Under the pieces are notes generated by a model. The model was not told the DNA's origin, made no database searches, and saw only the letters and a program-made list of their open reading frames with translations. Shown here piece after piece: positions 52,664-62,800 of a stretch of DNA of 64,000 bases. The stretch comes from Pedobacter jeongneungensis. Its GTDB lineage: Bacteria; Bacteroidota; Bacteroidia; Sphingobacteriales; Sphingobacteriaceae. The stretch is taken from contig NZ_AYMG01000031.1 of NCBI RefSeq assembly GCF_000633455.1, positions 1 to 64,000 on the forward strand. The letters run 5' to 3'. Within the stretch, counting starts at the first letter, position 1, and every line of letters starts with the position of its first letter. Position numbers and translations under genes: made by a program.

Positions 52664-53725
52664 TTATTTACCGACCGTTAGGGCTTCTGGTTGAACCTCA
52701 TCTGAAGATTTTTTAAACTGCGATGAATCGCGTATTTCCAGCTGGGTAGCCAGAACCGTTTTTATTTTATTCTTATTGGTATTATTGGTTAACCTGTACA
52801 TCAAAATCTCCATAATCTGATTGGCAATTTCTTCAAGAGGCTGTGCTATTGCCGTTATAGATGGCACAAAATATTTTAGCACTTCCAGGTCATCAAACGA
52901 AACCATAGCAATATCTTCACCAATTTTAAGGTTAAGCTGCCGCATGGCATCCAAACCATCCATCGTTAGATAATTACAGGAAAAAACAACCGCATCTATC
53001 TGACTATGCTGTTTTAGAAATTCTGCGATTTCGGCAATACTTTCTGATTTGCCCTGATAATTGATTTTTTTAACAATAGGTTTTAAACCTGCGGTATGAA
53101 TGGCTTTTTCGTAACCTCTTGTTCGGTCCAGCATCTGCGATTGATCGGTTTCTATGGTTACAAAGGCAATTTCACTATACCCGTTATCAATCAGGTGTCT
53201 GGCAGCATCAGCAGCACTATTTTCGTTATCAATCAATACATAATCACTTTCAAAACCTGGAATATACCGGTCAAAAAGCACTACAGGAATCTCACTGCTA
53301 ATTACTTTCCGAACCTCGTTTTCAAGTCCGTTAGGTAGCGCGATGATAAAAGCATCAACATGCCTTTCATTAAAAACCTGCAATACCTCTCCACCTCTTT
53401 TTTTACTGTTTTTTGTACTACTGAACAAGATATTATAACCATGTGCAGATGCCTTCTCATCGATATATTTCGCAATACCCGAGAAAAAAGGCTGAGAGAT
53501 CTCATCAACAATAAAACCAATCGTCATGGTTTTACCGGTGCGGAAACTTTTGGCTAAGGCGTTGGGTTGATAATTCAGTTCTGAAACCAGGTGTTCTACC
53601 CTATCAATCAGTACCTGACTGATATTTTTCTCCCTCGCCTTTCCATTGATCACAAATGAAACCGTGGTAGTAGAAGTTCCCAATTGCCTGGCAATATCGG
53701 TTATAGACAACCTTTTTTCTCTCAC
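52664..53725 (-). CDS. LacI-family transcriptional regulator
   Basis: The 353-residue protein has the LacI helix-turn-helix (LSITDIARQLGTSTTTVSFVING near 5-27) and hinge, followed by the type 1 periplasmic-binding-protein sensor domain. It heads a leftward operon with the 119-residue gene and uxuA. The promoter region upstream carries two AAACGTTT-type sites (53910-53985), as expected for an autoregulated LacI protein. The likely effectors are uronate or KDG-related sugars, which is inferred from context. Confidence 0.93.
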   Translation of the reverse strand: MREKRLSITDIARQLGTSTTTVSFVINGKAREKNISQVLIDRVEHLVSELNYQPNALAKSFRTGKTMTIGFIVDEISQPFFSGIAKYIDEKASAHGYNILFSSTKNSKKRGGEVLQVFNERHVDAFIIALPNGLENEVRKVISSEIPVVLFDRYIPGFESDYVLIDNENSAADAARHLIDNGYSEIAFVTIETDQSQMLDRTRGYEKAIHTAGLKPIVKKINYQGKSESIAEIAEFLKQHSQIDAVVFSCNYLTMDGLDAMRQLNLKIGEDIAMVSFDDLEVLKYFVPSITAIAQPLEEIANQIMEILMYRLTNNTNKNKIKTVLATQLEIRDSSQFKKSSDEVQPEALTVGK

Positions 53726-53909
53726 TTTAATTGATTTTAGTTATTACATTTCTGGCCTGATGTAATACCATAAGCTAAGCAGATTATGACAAAATTTGGC
53801 TAGTTACACATCATCGATCGAAAGTTTGTCAGGCTTCTTAGATCGATTATCGTATAGCGAAGTTGTTAAAAAAAGAAGGCCTTTAAATGATTTTTGAGGT
53901 ATTTATTTG

Positions 53910-53927
53910 CGTAAACGTTTAAGTAAA
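53910..53927. promoter_or_regulatory. Candidate LacI operator A
   Basis: CGTAAACGTTTAAGTAAA contains the perfect palindrome TAAACGTTTA (53912-53921). Very similar sites lie at 57353 and 58796. It is 185 bases before the LacI start. Confidence 0.6.
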
Positions 53928-53973
53928 ACGGAATATTGTGACACAACAAAACAGGGCTGAAAAACAGACAACC

Positions 53974-53985
53974 TAAAACGTTTAA
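53974..53985. promoter_or_regulatory. Second AAACGTTT site upstream of the LacI gene
   Basis: TAAAACGTTTAA contains the palindromic core AAACGTTT at 53976-53983. It is 60 bases from operator A and may be a second half of a looped operator pair. Confidence 0.45.
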
Positions 53986-54019
53986 TCACAATTATGCTGA
54001 ACATGATTCAGCAATATTT

Positions 54020-54160
54020 TATCAATGAAGATCCTTCGACTACGCTCAGGATGACAATCGCAGGAAAATTTCGGTATTATCAGAGTCTCCGTGTCAAATT
54101 GCATAGCTAGATCCTTAATACAGTCGTCTTTCCCGCGCAGGCGGAATCTTAAAGCGCTTG
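54020..54160. repeat. Intergenic repeat-like segment (REP-type)
   Basis: The 447-base spacer 53726-54172 contains, after the operator sites, the segment GATCCTTCGACTACGCTCAG at about 54030 and CGTCTTTCCCGCGCAGGCGG at about 54124. Both are GC-richer than the flanks and look like the short dispersed palindromic elements common between Bacteroidota genes. Confidence 0.4.
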
Positions 54161-54172
54161 CATTACAATTAT

Positions 54173-55591
54173 TTACTTACCTACGGTGGTTTCGCTAAAA
54201 TTTACCCTTTTGAGTTTACTTACATTTTTTTGTTCCAAAGCTTTGCCAGCATAATCAGGTTTATTGGCACCCCATGCAACATTACTATTCAGCACACTAA
54301 TGTATCCGGTATTTTCGAAGTAAAACCCTGCAATGGCACTTTTAACAAGACCTTCTACATTGCTCGGTCTGCGGTCGTACACGCCACCCGCCTCTTTTGT
54401 GGTTTTATCAAGATGTACCGTCACCTGATCGAAATAGATATCGGCAATTTTATCCTGACTTTCTCCACTGATGTACACACCACTTTCGCCGGTGCAACGG
54501 ATATTGCTGAAATAAATATTCTTTACCGCTCCTACCTTTCCCTTGGTTTGTCCTTTAGGTAAACGCCAGCCGGCATCTTTGTTGTTGCTGGTTGCCCTTG
54601 GGTAAGCGGTAATGTAAATGGGTTCGGCCTTGCCCCACCATACATCCGAAAATAGTTTCGATTCGATAAGGAGATTGGAGAAAATCACATTGCTTACCGT
54701 TCCCTCATCGCGGTTCTGGATGCCTATACCCCGGTTGCTCTTTCTAATATTACAGTTATTAATCAACACGTTGCTGATGCGATCCATATTTTCGGATCCT
54801 ATTTTAATGGCGCAAGAACTGGATGTCATGGTACAATTGCTGATCACAATGTTTTCGCAAGCACCGTATTCTTCATATTCTCTCCTGTTTTTCAAGCAGA
54901 TACAATCATCACCCGATTCGATATAACAGTTATTGATCCTCACGTTTTTACTGTGATCAAGATCTATCCCATCGCTATTGCGTATCTTAATGCTATTGAG
55001 TAAGGTAATATTCGATATAGATACATCATTGCAGCCTACCAGATGCACCGTCCAATAGGCCGAATTCTGAAAAGTTACTCCATCTATATTCAGTTTATTA
55101 CAGCCAATTAGGGTAAGTAAATGCGGCCTTGGATCTACCACATTAAAAGGTTTCAGTACATACGAATCGCTCAATTCTTCTCCCATAAACGAAATGCCGT
55201 TGCCATCAATTACACCTGTGCCGCTAATGCTTACCTGTTCGAGTTTCTCTCCACCAATCCAGATGGTACCTTCACCTTTATTTTCCCTAAACGCACTTTG
55301 GGTATATAATTTCTCATCGGGACTGGCCAGAAGTTTAGCACCACCTTCCACCCTTAAATCTATAAACGATTTTAAATTAAAAGGACCAGTTAAAAATACA
55401 TGTCCGGCAGGTACAATTACCTGTCCGCCACCCGCTGCCGCACAGGCATCTATGGCTTTCTGAATCGCAATGGCATCATTCGTTTTACCATCGCCAACCG
55501 CACCATAATTTTTAATATTATATAATTTATTTTGAGCTACTGCCCCGAAAGAAATCAGGAGCGCAAAAACAAGCAGGATCTTAGTCTTCAT
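54173..55591 (-). CDS. GH28-family pectin-hydrolase-like protein with altered active site
   Basis: The 472-residue secreted protein (signal peptide cleaved after VAQ near 20) has the right-handed beta-helix of GH28 polygalacturonases. The acidic residues are present in NSDGIDLD at 205-212 and SGDDC at 226-230. The GHG-type motif with catalytic His, however, is replaced by SSSCAIKIGSE near 258-267, and the RIK-type motif by NRGIGI near 286-291. It therefore is a divergent member whose substrate may be another uronate-containing glycan. It forms an operon with a sodium/solute symporter upstream and a LacI regulator further upstream. Confidence 0.85.
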   Translation of the reverse strand: MKTKILLVFALLISFGAVAQNKLYNIKNYGAVGDGKTNDAIAIQKAIDACAAAGGGQVIVPAGHVFLTGPFNLKSFIDLRVEGGAKLLASPDEKLYTQSAFRENKGEGTIWIGGEKLEQVSISGTGVIDGNGISFMGEELSDSYVLKPFNVVDPRPHLLTLIGCNKLNIDGVTFQNSAYWTVHLVGCNDVSISNITLLNSIKIRNSDGIDLDHSKNVRINNCYIESGDDCICLKNRREYEEYGACENIVISNCTMTSSSCAIKIGSENMDRISNVLINNCNIRKSNRGIGIQNRDEGTVSNVIFSNLLIESKLFSDVWWGKAEPIYITAYPRATSNNKDAGWRLPKGQTKGKVGAVKNIYFSNIRCTGESGVYISGESQDKIADIYFDQVTVHLDKTTKEAGGVYDRRPSNVEGLVKSAIAGFYFENTGYISVLNSNVAWGANKPDYAGKALEQKNVSKLKRVNFSETTVGK

Positions 55592-55645
55592 TTTTTATTC
55601 TTTAGAGATAATGATGTGCGCGTTGGCTTTCAAATTAATTTTAGC

Positions 55646-57274
55646 TTACCAGAAAACGGTATAAAGTGCAACAAGAATGCCACAGATAATCACCGAAGCT
55701 ATGGTAAAAGCAGGTGTAACCTTAAACATGCTGCTATCGATTTCTAGTCCCTGCGGATTATCCTTGCTTTTCGGATCGGTTAATGTAACCAGCACCATCA
55801 GCGCAAGAATAATGAGGAACACCCACGACATCCGGTTTAAAAAAGGGATTTCGGCGATAGCACCACCGGTGAGTGCAGGCAGAAATTTAAATAAGGTAGA
55901 CAAAGGGATGGTTAACAATGCCGCGGTAAGTGCCGCACGCGAAGTGGTTTTCTTCCAGAAAAAGCCCAATAAAAAGATGGCAAAAACGCCTGGCGAAATA
56001 AACCCGACATACTCCTGGATAAACTGATAAACCTGATCGAAACTACGCAGTGCAGGCGCAATAACGATGGCAATTAAAGAGGCAATCACCACCGACCATC
56101 TTCCAACCGAAACCAAACGCGTTTCTGAAGCTTCGGGCTTGATGAATTTTTTATAGATATCTAAGGTAAAAATGGTGGCAATACTGTTGCATTTTCCGGC
56201 AAGTGAGGCTACAATAGCAGCAGTGAGTGCCGCAAAAGCAAGGCCCTTTATTCCTGCAGGTAGTAAATTCATCAGTACAGGGTAAGCATGATCGGGTTTT
56301 ACCGTTCCTGCTGCATCCAGCATTTCGGAGTGAAAATAACCACGCTGATAAAGCACATAAGCCGCAATACCCGGAATTACCACAATTACCGGAATCAGTA
56401 ATTTTAAAAATGCGGCAAATATTAATCCGCTACGCCCGGTTTTTAAATCGGCGCCCAATGCCCGTTGTACAATGTATTGGTTACAGCCCCAATAGTTTAA
56501 ATTATTGATCCATAAACCACCAACCAATACTGCAATACCCGGCAGTTCGTGGTAAAACTTATCTCCTTTAGAAAAGATCATGTGGAAGTGACCGGAAGCT
56601 TCACTCTTGAGCAAAGGCAGCGCAGCAAATACGCTTGGCGCATCCAGTTTTTCGGAAACAAGCTTTAGCGCCATATAACAGGTAATTAACCCGCCTGCAA
56701 CCAGCACAAACACCTGAATTACATCAGTATATCCGATTACCTTCATCCCACCGAGGGTAATAATGGCCGAAAAGATGGCCAGAAAAATGATACATATATT
56801 AAATGGAACACCTGTAATAGTCTCAATGGCAATGGCACCAAGGAAAAAAATAGAAGTCAGGTTTACAAATACATAAACGAGTAACCAAAAAACCGCCATC
56901 AGTGTACTTACCGTATTGTTATAACGGTTAGACAGAAACTGGGGCATGGTGTAAATTTTGTTTTTGATATAAATGGGCAGAAAAAAGATGGCCACAATAA
57001 TTAAAGTAGCGGCCGCCATCCATTCGTAACTGGCAATGGCAAGTCCCATGGCAAAACCTGAACCCGACATGCCAATAAAATGCTCGGCTGAAATATTCGA
57101 TGCAATAATAGATGCCCCTATTGCCCACCAGGTTAGCGAACCTTCGGCCAGAAAATAATCTTTCGTATCTGTACGCTGTTTCTTTTTGCTCCGATAAACC
57201 CAATAGCCATATACCGAAACAATAATAAAATACAGGAGAAAAACGGCATAATCGAATGCAGACAGGTGGTTCAT
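55646..57274 (-). CDS. Sodium/solute symporter (SSS family)
   Basis: The 542-residue membrane protein has about 13-14 hydrophobic segments and the SSS pattern: FDYAVFLLYFIIVSVYGYWV at the start, GGMKVIGYTDVIQVFVLVAGGL near 175-196 (the sodium-symporter signature), and several Gly-rich helices to the C-terminus. It is similar in layout to vSGLT-type sugar carriers. Its gene is between LacI (upstream) and GH28 (downstream), so it likely imports a sugar or uronate released by the GH28 protein. Confidence 0.93.
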   Translation of the reverse strand: MNHLSAFDYAVFLLYFIIVSVYGYWVYRSKKKQRTDTKDYFLAEGSLTWWAIGASIIASNISAEHFIGMSGSGFAMGLAIASYEWMAAATLIIVAIFFLPIYIKNKIYTMPQFLSNRYNNTVSTLMAVFWLLVYVFVNLTSIFFLGAIAIETITGVPFNICIIFLAIFSAIITLGGMKVIGYTDVIQVFVLVAGGLITCYMALKLVSEKLDAPSVFAALPLLKSEASGHFHMIFSKGDKFYHELPGIAVLVGGLWINNLNYWGCNQYIVQRALGADLKTGRSGLIFAAFLKLLIPVIVVIPGIAAYVLYQRGYFHSEMLDAAGTVKPDHAYPVLMNLLPAGIKGLAFAALTAAIVASLAGKCNSIATIFTLDIYKKFIKPEASETRLVSVGRWSVVIASLIAIVIAPALRSFDQVYQFIQEYVGFISPGVFAIFLLGFFWKKTTSRAALTAALLTIPLSTLFKFLPALTGGAIAEIPFLNRMSWVFLIILALMVLVTLTDPKSKDNPQGLEIDSSMFKVTPAFTIASVIICGILVALYTVFW

Positions 57275-57352
57275 AGCGTGTTTTTATATTTGGTTTTTTT
57301 TTAAAAATCAGAAAAAATCCCAAAGTTGGAAGCTTAATCCTGTTATTTAATT

Positions 57353-57369
57353 ACGTAAACGTTTTCGCG
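57353..57369. promoter_or_regulatory. Candidate LacI operator C, before the symporter gene
   Basis: ACGTAAACGTTTTCGCG contains AAACGTTT and agrees with operator A over the ten bases CGTAAACGTT T. It lies 79 bases upstream of the symporter start and 33 bases after the LacI stop. Confidence 0.6.
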
Positions 57370-57401
57370 TGGCCAGCTTAAATGGCCAGGTTTTATACCG
57401 G

Positions 57402-58409
57402 TTAACAGCCCGTAGATTCGCGTTTGATCAGCATTGATTTTAACACAATATTCTGTTCATCATCCAACTGTTTATTGTTAAGGATTTTAAAGAGGCACTT
57501 TGCTGCTTCGCGGCCTATTTCGAAGGCTGGCTGCGTAATGGTGGTGAGCGAAGGAGCCAAAAGCGGTGCTGTACTCAGGTTCGAAAAACTCAGCATTTTT
57601 ACATCAAAAGGGATCCGCAGGCCCAATGCTCTACAGGCAGTATAAGCCGGGATAATAAATTCTTCGATGGAAGAGAAAAGTGCATCGGGTTTGTGCCGGG
57701 AAAGCAAGGTCTTAATATTTTCCAGATTATTGGCTTCTTCATCATGGTATTTAACAACAAGCTGTTCATTAACATCCAACTGGTGTGCTTTTAAGGCATC
57801 AACATAGCCTGCAAACCTGGCCTTACCTGCCGGAAGGTTCTCTAAGCCATATAAATGGGCAATTTTAGTACAACCACACTCAATTAAGTGCGCTGTTGCC
57901 TCAAAAGCAATCTCATAATCATCCGTAGTTACCTTAACCGCATCGAGGTTTTCGTAAACGCGGTCGAAAAATACCAGTGGAATTTTTTTAACCAGATTTG
58001 CATAGTATTCACTGTTGTATTCGCTGCTCGATACTGATGTAAGTATTCCATCAACGCGGCCGCTCAGCAAACTATTGGTAAAGGCTACTTCTGCCTCTAT
58101 ATTTTCGTGGGTCTGATAAATGAGTACGTGGTAACCATACTGGCGGGCAATTTCTTCAATTCCTTTTATCGCTAAAGAAAAAAAGTTATTGGCTACACAG
58201 GGAATTACCACGGCTACAGTTTTGGTTTTATGGCTCCTTAGGTTACTTGCTGCCGGGTTTGGGGTATAGTTAAGTTGCTTGGCAAGGTCCCATACCCTGT
58301 TCTTTGTTTTTAAACTGATTTCATAACTGTCGTTAAGGGCTTTGGAAACGGTGGCTATGGAAATATTCAACTCCTGAGCCAAACGCTTAATATTTACTGC
58401 TTCCGCCAT
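57402..58409 (-). CDS. LacI-family transcriptional regulator
   Basis: The 335-residue protein has the LacI helix-turn-helix (VNIKRLAQELNISIATVSKALNDSYEIS near 5-32) and a type 1 periplasmic-binding-protein sensor domain (TVAVVIPCVANNFFSLAIKGIEEIARQYGYHVLIY near 60-94). It heads the symporter/GH28 operon and faces the inositol oxygenase gene, with its likely operators C and D on either side. It may regulate both directions. The effector is not visible. Confidence 0.93.
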   Translation of the reverse strand: MAEAVNIKRLAQELNISIATVSKALNDSYEISLKTKNRVWDLAKQLNYTPNPAASNLRSHKTKTVAVVIPCVANNFFSLAIKGIEEIARQYGYHVLIYQTHENIEAEVAFTNSLLSGRVDGILTSVSSSEYNSEYYANLVKKIPLVFFDRVYENLDAVKVTTDDYEIAFEATAHLIECGCTKIAHLYGLENLPAGKARFAGYVDALKAHQLDVNEQLVVKYHDEEANNLENIKTLLSRHKPDALFSSIEEFIIPAYTACRALGLRIPFDVKMLSFSNLSTAPLLAPSLTTITQPAFEIGREAAKCLFKILNNKQLDDEQNIVLKSMLIKRESTGC

Positions 58410-58442
58410 GATTAATAGTGTATTTGTTAGTTTCTTTGAGGA

Positions 58443-58598
58443 TTATTTTCCATCGTTGGCAGTTCCTTGCCGCAACAACGGTTTATCCTCTTCTTCACCA
58501 GTATCTTCATCAAAAACAAACAGCAGCCCGGCCACATCGGTATGGCTCCAGGCGAATTGATGTTCATAATAAGTTATTTGGTTACAGCATTCAAACAC
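58443..58598 (-). CDS. Possible small protein upstream of the second LacI gene
   Basis: A minus-strand frame reads protein-like: a run with CCNQITYYEHQFAWSHTDVAGLL, then VFDEDTGEEEDKPLLRQG and a stop at 58443-58445, 33 bases before the LacI ATG. There is no ATG in the frame (open from 58685); GTG at 58598 stands directly behind GGAG, giving 51 residues. Either this is a small gene with a non-ATG start, or a worn remnant. It lies in the 499-base spacer 58410-58908, which also holds operator D; the rest shows no other feature. Confidence 0.35.
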   Translation of the reverse strand: MFECCNQITYYEHQFAWSHTDVAGLLFVFDEDTGEEEDKPLLRQGTANDGK

Positions 58599-58795
58599 CT
58601 CCTTTAACAGGAAAAAGTATTTGTTTACAAACGAAAATATAAAATAATCGTAACAAGAACGTTTATTTTTTTTCTTTCGCGTATTTCAAGTTCAGGTGCT
58701 TCAGGCAGAAAATGGCACCTGTAAAATCAAGAATTACTATAACCTACTAAATTTAAACATATTAAGTCGGATTGTAAAGACTAAAACATGATTTT

Positions 58796-58814
58796 ACGTA
58801 ATCGTTTAAGTAAA
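58796..58814. promoter_or_regulatory. Candidate LacI operator D, before inositol oxygenase
   Basis: ACGTAATCGTTTAAGTAAA matches operator A over almost its whole length, with AATCGTTT in place of AAACGTTT. It lies 95 bases before the start of the inositol oxygenase gene. Confidence 0.6.
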
Positions 58815-58908
58815 TAAAATTGGCAAAATATAAAAGTTTAAGCTTTCAAAAACTCAACTTTAACTTACGAACCAACGAAAATTTTTAACCAAATCAATTT
58901 CTAGCCTT

Positions 58909-59796
58909 ATGAGAAACCAAAGCGCAGCTTCGAAGGATGACCAAAATCCGTTACAAAACCTTGATCAATGGGAAGAGGATATTTTGATCCGTTATCCCGA
59001 CCCTAAAAATATCAATGCTGAAAAAACAGAGGAACAGTTCAGAAATTACGAAGAAACAGAAAAAGACAGTGTAAAAGAATTTTACAGGCTTAACCATACT
59101 TATCAAACCTACGATTTCGTAAAACAGAAAAAAGCAGAATATTTAAAGTTCGACAAACAGGAAATGCCGATCTGGAGCGCATTTGATTTTCTAAATAAGT
59201 TGGTAGATGATTCTGATCCAGATACGGACTTAGACCAGATGCAGCACCTTTTGCAAACATCAGAAGCCATTAGAAACGACGGTCACCCCGATTGGATGGT
59301 ACTGGTAGGCCTCATCCACGATATGGGTAAAGTATTATGTTTGTTTGGAGAGCCTCAATGGGCTGTTGTTGGCGATACTTTTCCGGTAGGCTGTGCCTAT
59401 TCGGATAAAATTGTTTATCCGGAGTTTTTTAGTCAAAATCCAGATATCAACAATGAAATCTACCAAACCAAATTAGGGGTATATACGCAAAACTGCGGTC
59501 TTGATAATGTGGACATGTCATGGGGCCACGATGAATATGTGTACCACATGATGAAACCCTATATTCCTGAACCAGGATTATATATGCTCCGTTACCACTC
59601 TTTTTATTCGCAGCACCGCGAAAACGCTTACGATCACCTGATGAATGAAAAAGACCATGAAATGTTTAAATGGGTAAACCTGTTTAATCCTTACGATCTA
59701 TACTCTAAAAACCCCAATCAAAAAAGCTGGGCCGAATTAGAGCCTTATTATAAAGCACTTGTCGCAAAATACCTGCCAGCTAACATAAAATTTTAA
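58909..59796 (+). CDS. Myo-inositol oxygenase (MIOX)
   Basis: The 295-residue protein has the complete di-iron ligand set of MIOX in the right order: His113 (QHLLQTSEAIR), His137-Asp138 (GLIHDMGK), His207 (WGHDEY), His230 (RYHSFY) and Asp263 (FNPYDLY). The spacing follows the animal enzyme closely. It oxidises myo-inositol to D-glucuronate with O2. The gene is 68 bases before a SusC gene and close to mannonate dehydratase, so the product may feed the uronate pathway. MIOX is common in eukaryotes and rare in bacteria, though Bacteroidota members occur. ATG 58909 is well placed for the family. Confidence 0.95.
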   Translation: MRNQSAASKDDQNPLQNLDQWEEDILIRYPDPKNINAEKTEEQFRNYEETEKDSVKEFYRLNHTYQTYDFVKQKKAEYLKFDKQEMPIWSAFDFLNKLVDDSDPDTDLDQMQHLLQTSEAIRNDGHPDWMVLVGLIHDMGKVLCLFGEPQWAVVGDTFPVGCAYSDKIVYPEFFSQNPDINNEIYQTKLGVYTQNCGLDNVDMSWGHDEYVYHMMKPYIPEPGLYMLRYHSFYSQHRENAYDHLMNEKDHEMFKWVNLFNPYDLYSKNPNQKSWAELEPYYKALVAKYLPANIKF

Positions 59797-59864
59797 CATT
59801 CTATCTCAAAATCATACATAACCAAATTAAACAAACCATTTATGAACCTAAATTTACAAAAATC

Positions 59865-62800
59865 ATGAGATTTACATGTACAAGCTTAAAGTATGGCGGC
59901 ATCTTTTTGCTGTTCTTACTCATTAGCCAGGCTTTTAATCCTGCTTTTGCGCAGGAGGAACGAAAAATCACCGGAAATTTGATGGATACCGAAAACATGC
60001 CAATCATTGGTGCTTCTGTTGCGGTAAAGGGCACCAGCAAAGTAACGGTTACCGGAGACAAAGGTGCATTTAGCATCACCGCTAAAAATGGCGATAAACT
60101 CGTATTTACATTTATGGGTTATGAGGCCAAAGAAATTACCATTGGTACCGCCTCCAACTATAAAGTAACCATTAAAGAAGCCACTGCCTCATTAACCGAT
60201 GTAGTGGTAGTGGGTTACGGAAAAAGCTCACGTAAAACTTTATCAAGTGCCATTACTTCTGTTAAGCCTGAGGAGCTTAACAAAGGCGCCATTGCCGATG
60301 TTGGGCAGTTGCTGCAAGGTAAGGTTGCGGGTATGAATATCAGTGCCAGCGGCGATCCTAACAAACCAGCAGCCGTAATATTACGTGGTGCATCAACAGT
60401 TAACAGTCCCGGGGCGCCCTATTATGTAATTGATGGTATACCGGGTGCAGATATTGCGGCGATCGCACCAGCCGATATCGAATCAATCGATGTATTAAAA
60501 GATGCCGCAGCAACTGCAATTTATGGTAACCGTGCGGCGAGCGGGGTAATTATGGTGACCACAAAACGGGGTAAATCGGGCAAGCCACAATTAAACTACA
60601 GCGGCTACGGTGCAGTTGAAAAAGTGAGTAACCAGCTCGACCTGATGAATGCTGACCAATTAAGGTCATTCCTTTCAGCCAATAAAGCCGCATTTTCGCC
60701 AAATGATGACCTGGGTGCAAATACCGACTGGATGAAATCGATTGAACGTTCTACAGCTTTTTCTCAAAACCACAACCTTTCTTTTAGCGGAGGTGCCGAG
60801 CACAGTAACTATAGTGCCAGTTTAAACTACTTTAACAAGGAAGGTATTTTAAGTAAAAGTTCATTAAATCGTATTATCGGCCGATTAAATATTGATCAAT
60901 ATGCCTTTAACGATAAGGTAAAATTCAGTTTAAACCTATCCAACTCGAGCAGCAAATCGATCAACGAACCTTTGCAGAACATCGTTTTATTACAGGCGGC
61001 TAAACGTTTGCCGGTATCGCCTATATATAATGCAGATGGAAGCTACTTCGAAAACCTGAATAACTCGGGTTATTTTAATCCGGTTGCCATCGCTAATAAT
61101 GCACAGGATGAAACCAAATACAACGTTTTACTGGGTGGTTTTAATACAGAGGTTAAATTACCTTTCGGCTTTACTTATAATATTAATTTATCTTACCAGA
61201 AAACTACCGCTGCACATGGTGAATTTTACAGCAGTTATTTTGGCAAATATCCAACTTCAAATTTTTATAACAACCCTGATCCGGGGATTGGGATAGCACA
61301 TACGCTTATTGGCGGCTTATTCGGCACCAACGGATCGGCTTTGCGCAGCAATTACGAAAACACCAACAAAACGCTTGAAACATTTTTAACCTGGGATAAG
61401 AAACTCGGCGACCATAGCATCAATGCAGTATTGGGTTACACTTACCAGGATAATGTTTACGGAGACGGTTTCCAAACCTCCAGTACCAATTTCCCAACGG
61501 ATTACATTGGCTTTTCGAACCTTGCACTTGGTAATCCTTACGCCATTTCTTCCTACCGTATTAATTTAGGCAATGATTTAACTTATGGCAGAATATTGAT
61601 GATTTCTGACTTTTTTAGGGTAAACTATAACTACAAAAACAAATACTTGTTTCAGGGATCGATCAGACGTGACGGAAGTTCCGTTTTCGGAAAAAATAAT
61701 CAATGGGGTTATTTCCCTTCAGCTGGTTTAGCCTGGAGAGTGAGCGAAGAAGAATTTATGAAAGGTCAATCTGTGATCAGCGATTTAAAAATCCGTGCCA
61801 GTTATGGAGTAACCGGAAATTCATCGGGTATTGGTGCTTATACCGGACAATTAATTTATGGCATAAGTGGTACTTATTACAACAATGGCGTTCAGGCAGC
61901 AGCCTACGCTCCAATTCAGGGTTCAAATCCTGATCTTAAATGGGAAAGAACAGCAACCAAAAACCTTGGTGTTGATTTTGGTATCCTAAACAATAAAATT
62001 ACGGGAAGTGTAGATGTGTACGATAAAAACACAACCGATATGCTTTTCAAATATAATGTTTCGGCCTCATTGGTTCCGGGTGGAGCAATATGGGCGAACG
62101 GTGGCAGCATTAACAATAAAGGGATTGAGGTGAGCTTAACAGCCTCACCTGTAAATACCAAAAGTTTTTCCTGGGCGAGTACCATTAACATGGCTTATAA
62201 CAAGAATAAAATCACCAGTTTAAAAGGTCCATATTCTAATGGCGATTCGGTACGTTACTCCGATCCTGAAGGTCCGGGACAAACTAATGCAACCTTACAG
62301 ATCCTTAAAGTGGGCTATCCCCTTGGTCAGTTTTTCTCACTTAAATATGCGGGTAAAGATGCCAGTGGCAATTCACTCTTTTACAAACATGATGGTTCTA
62401 CTACCACTACCCCAAGTATAGGTACCGATTACTTTTATTTGGGCAATGCGCAACCAAAAGTATTAATGGGCTGGAGCAATACCTTTAAATACAAGGCATT
62501 AGAGCTAAACATCTTTTTAAGGGGAACATTTGGGAACAAAATATTTAACGCAACCCGTGCAGATTTATCTTATACGGCCGGTGCAGCAGTTAATAATATC
62601 CTGAACAGTGCAGCAGATGATAAGATATCCGATACCAGAAACTCCTTCTATTCAGACCGCTACATTGAAAGTGGATCTTACGTGCGCCTGGATAATGCCA
62701 CATTGGGTTATAATTTCAAAAACCCGGTCAAGTATGTAAATACGATTAGGCTTTACCTGTCAACCAACAACTTGTTTACCATTACAGGCTACAAAGGCAT

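Noticed and set aside
58418-58642. 74-codon plus-strand frame in the spacer before MIOX
   Set aside because: Its composition is not protein-like and the opposite strand has a better protein-like frame in the same stretch.
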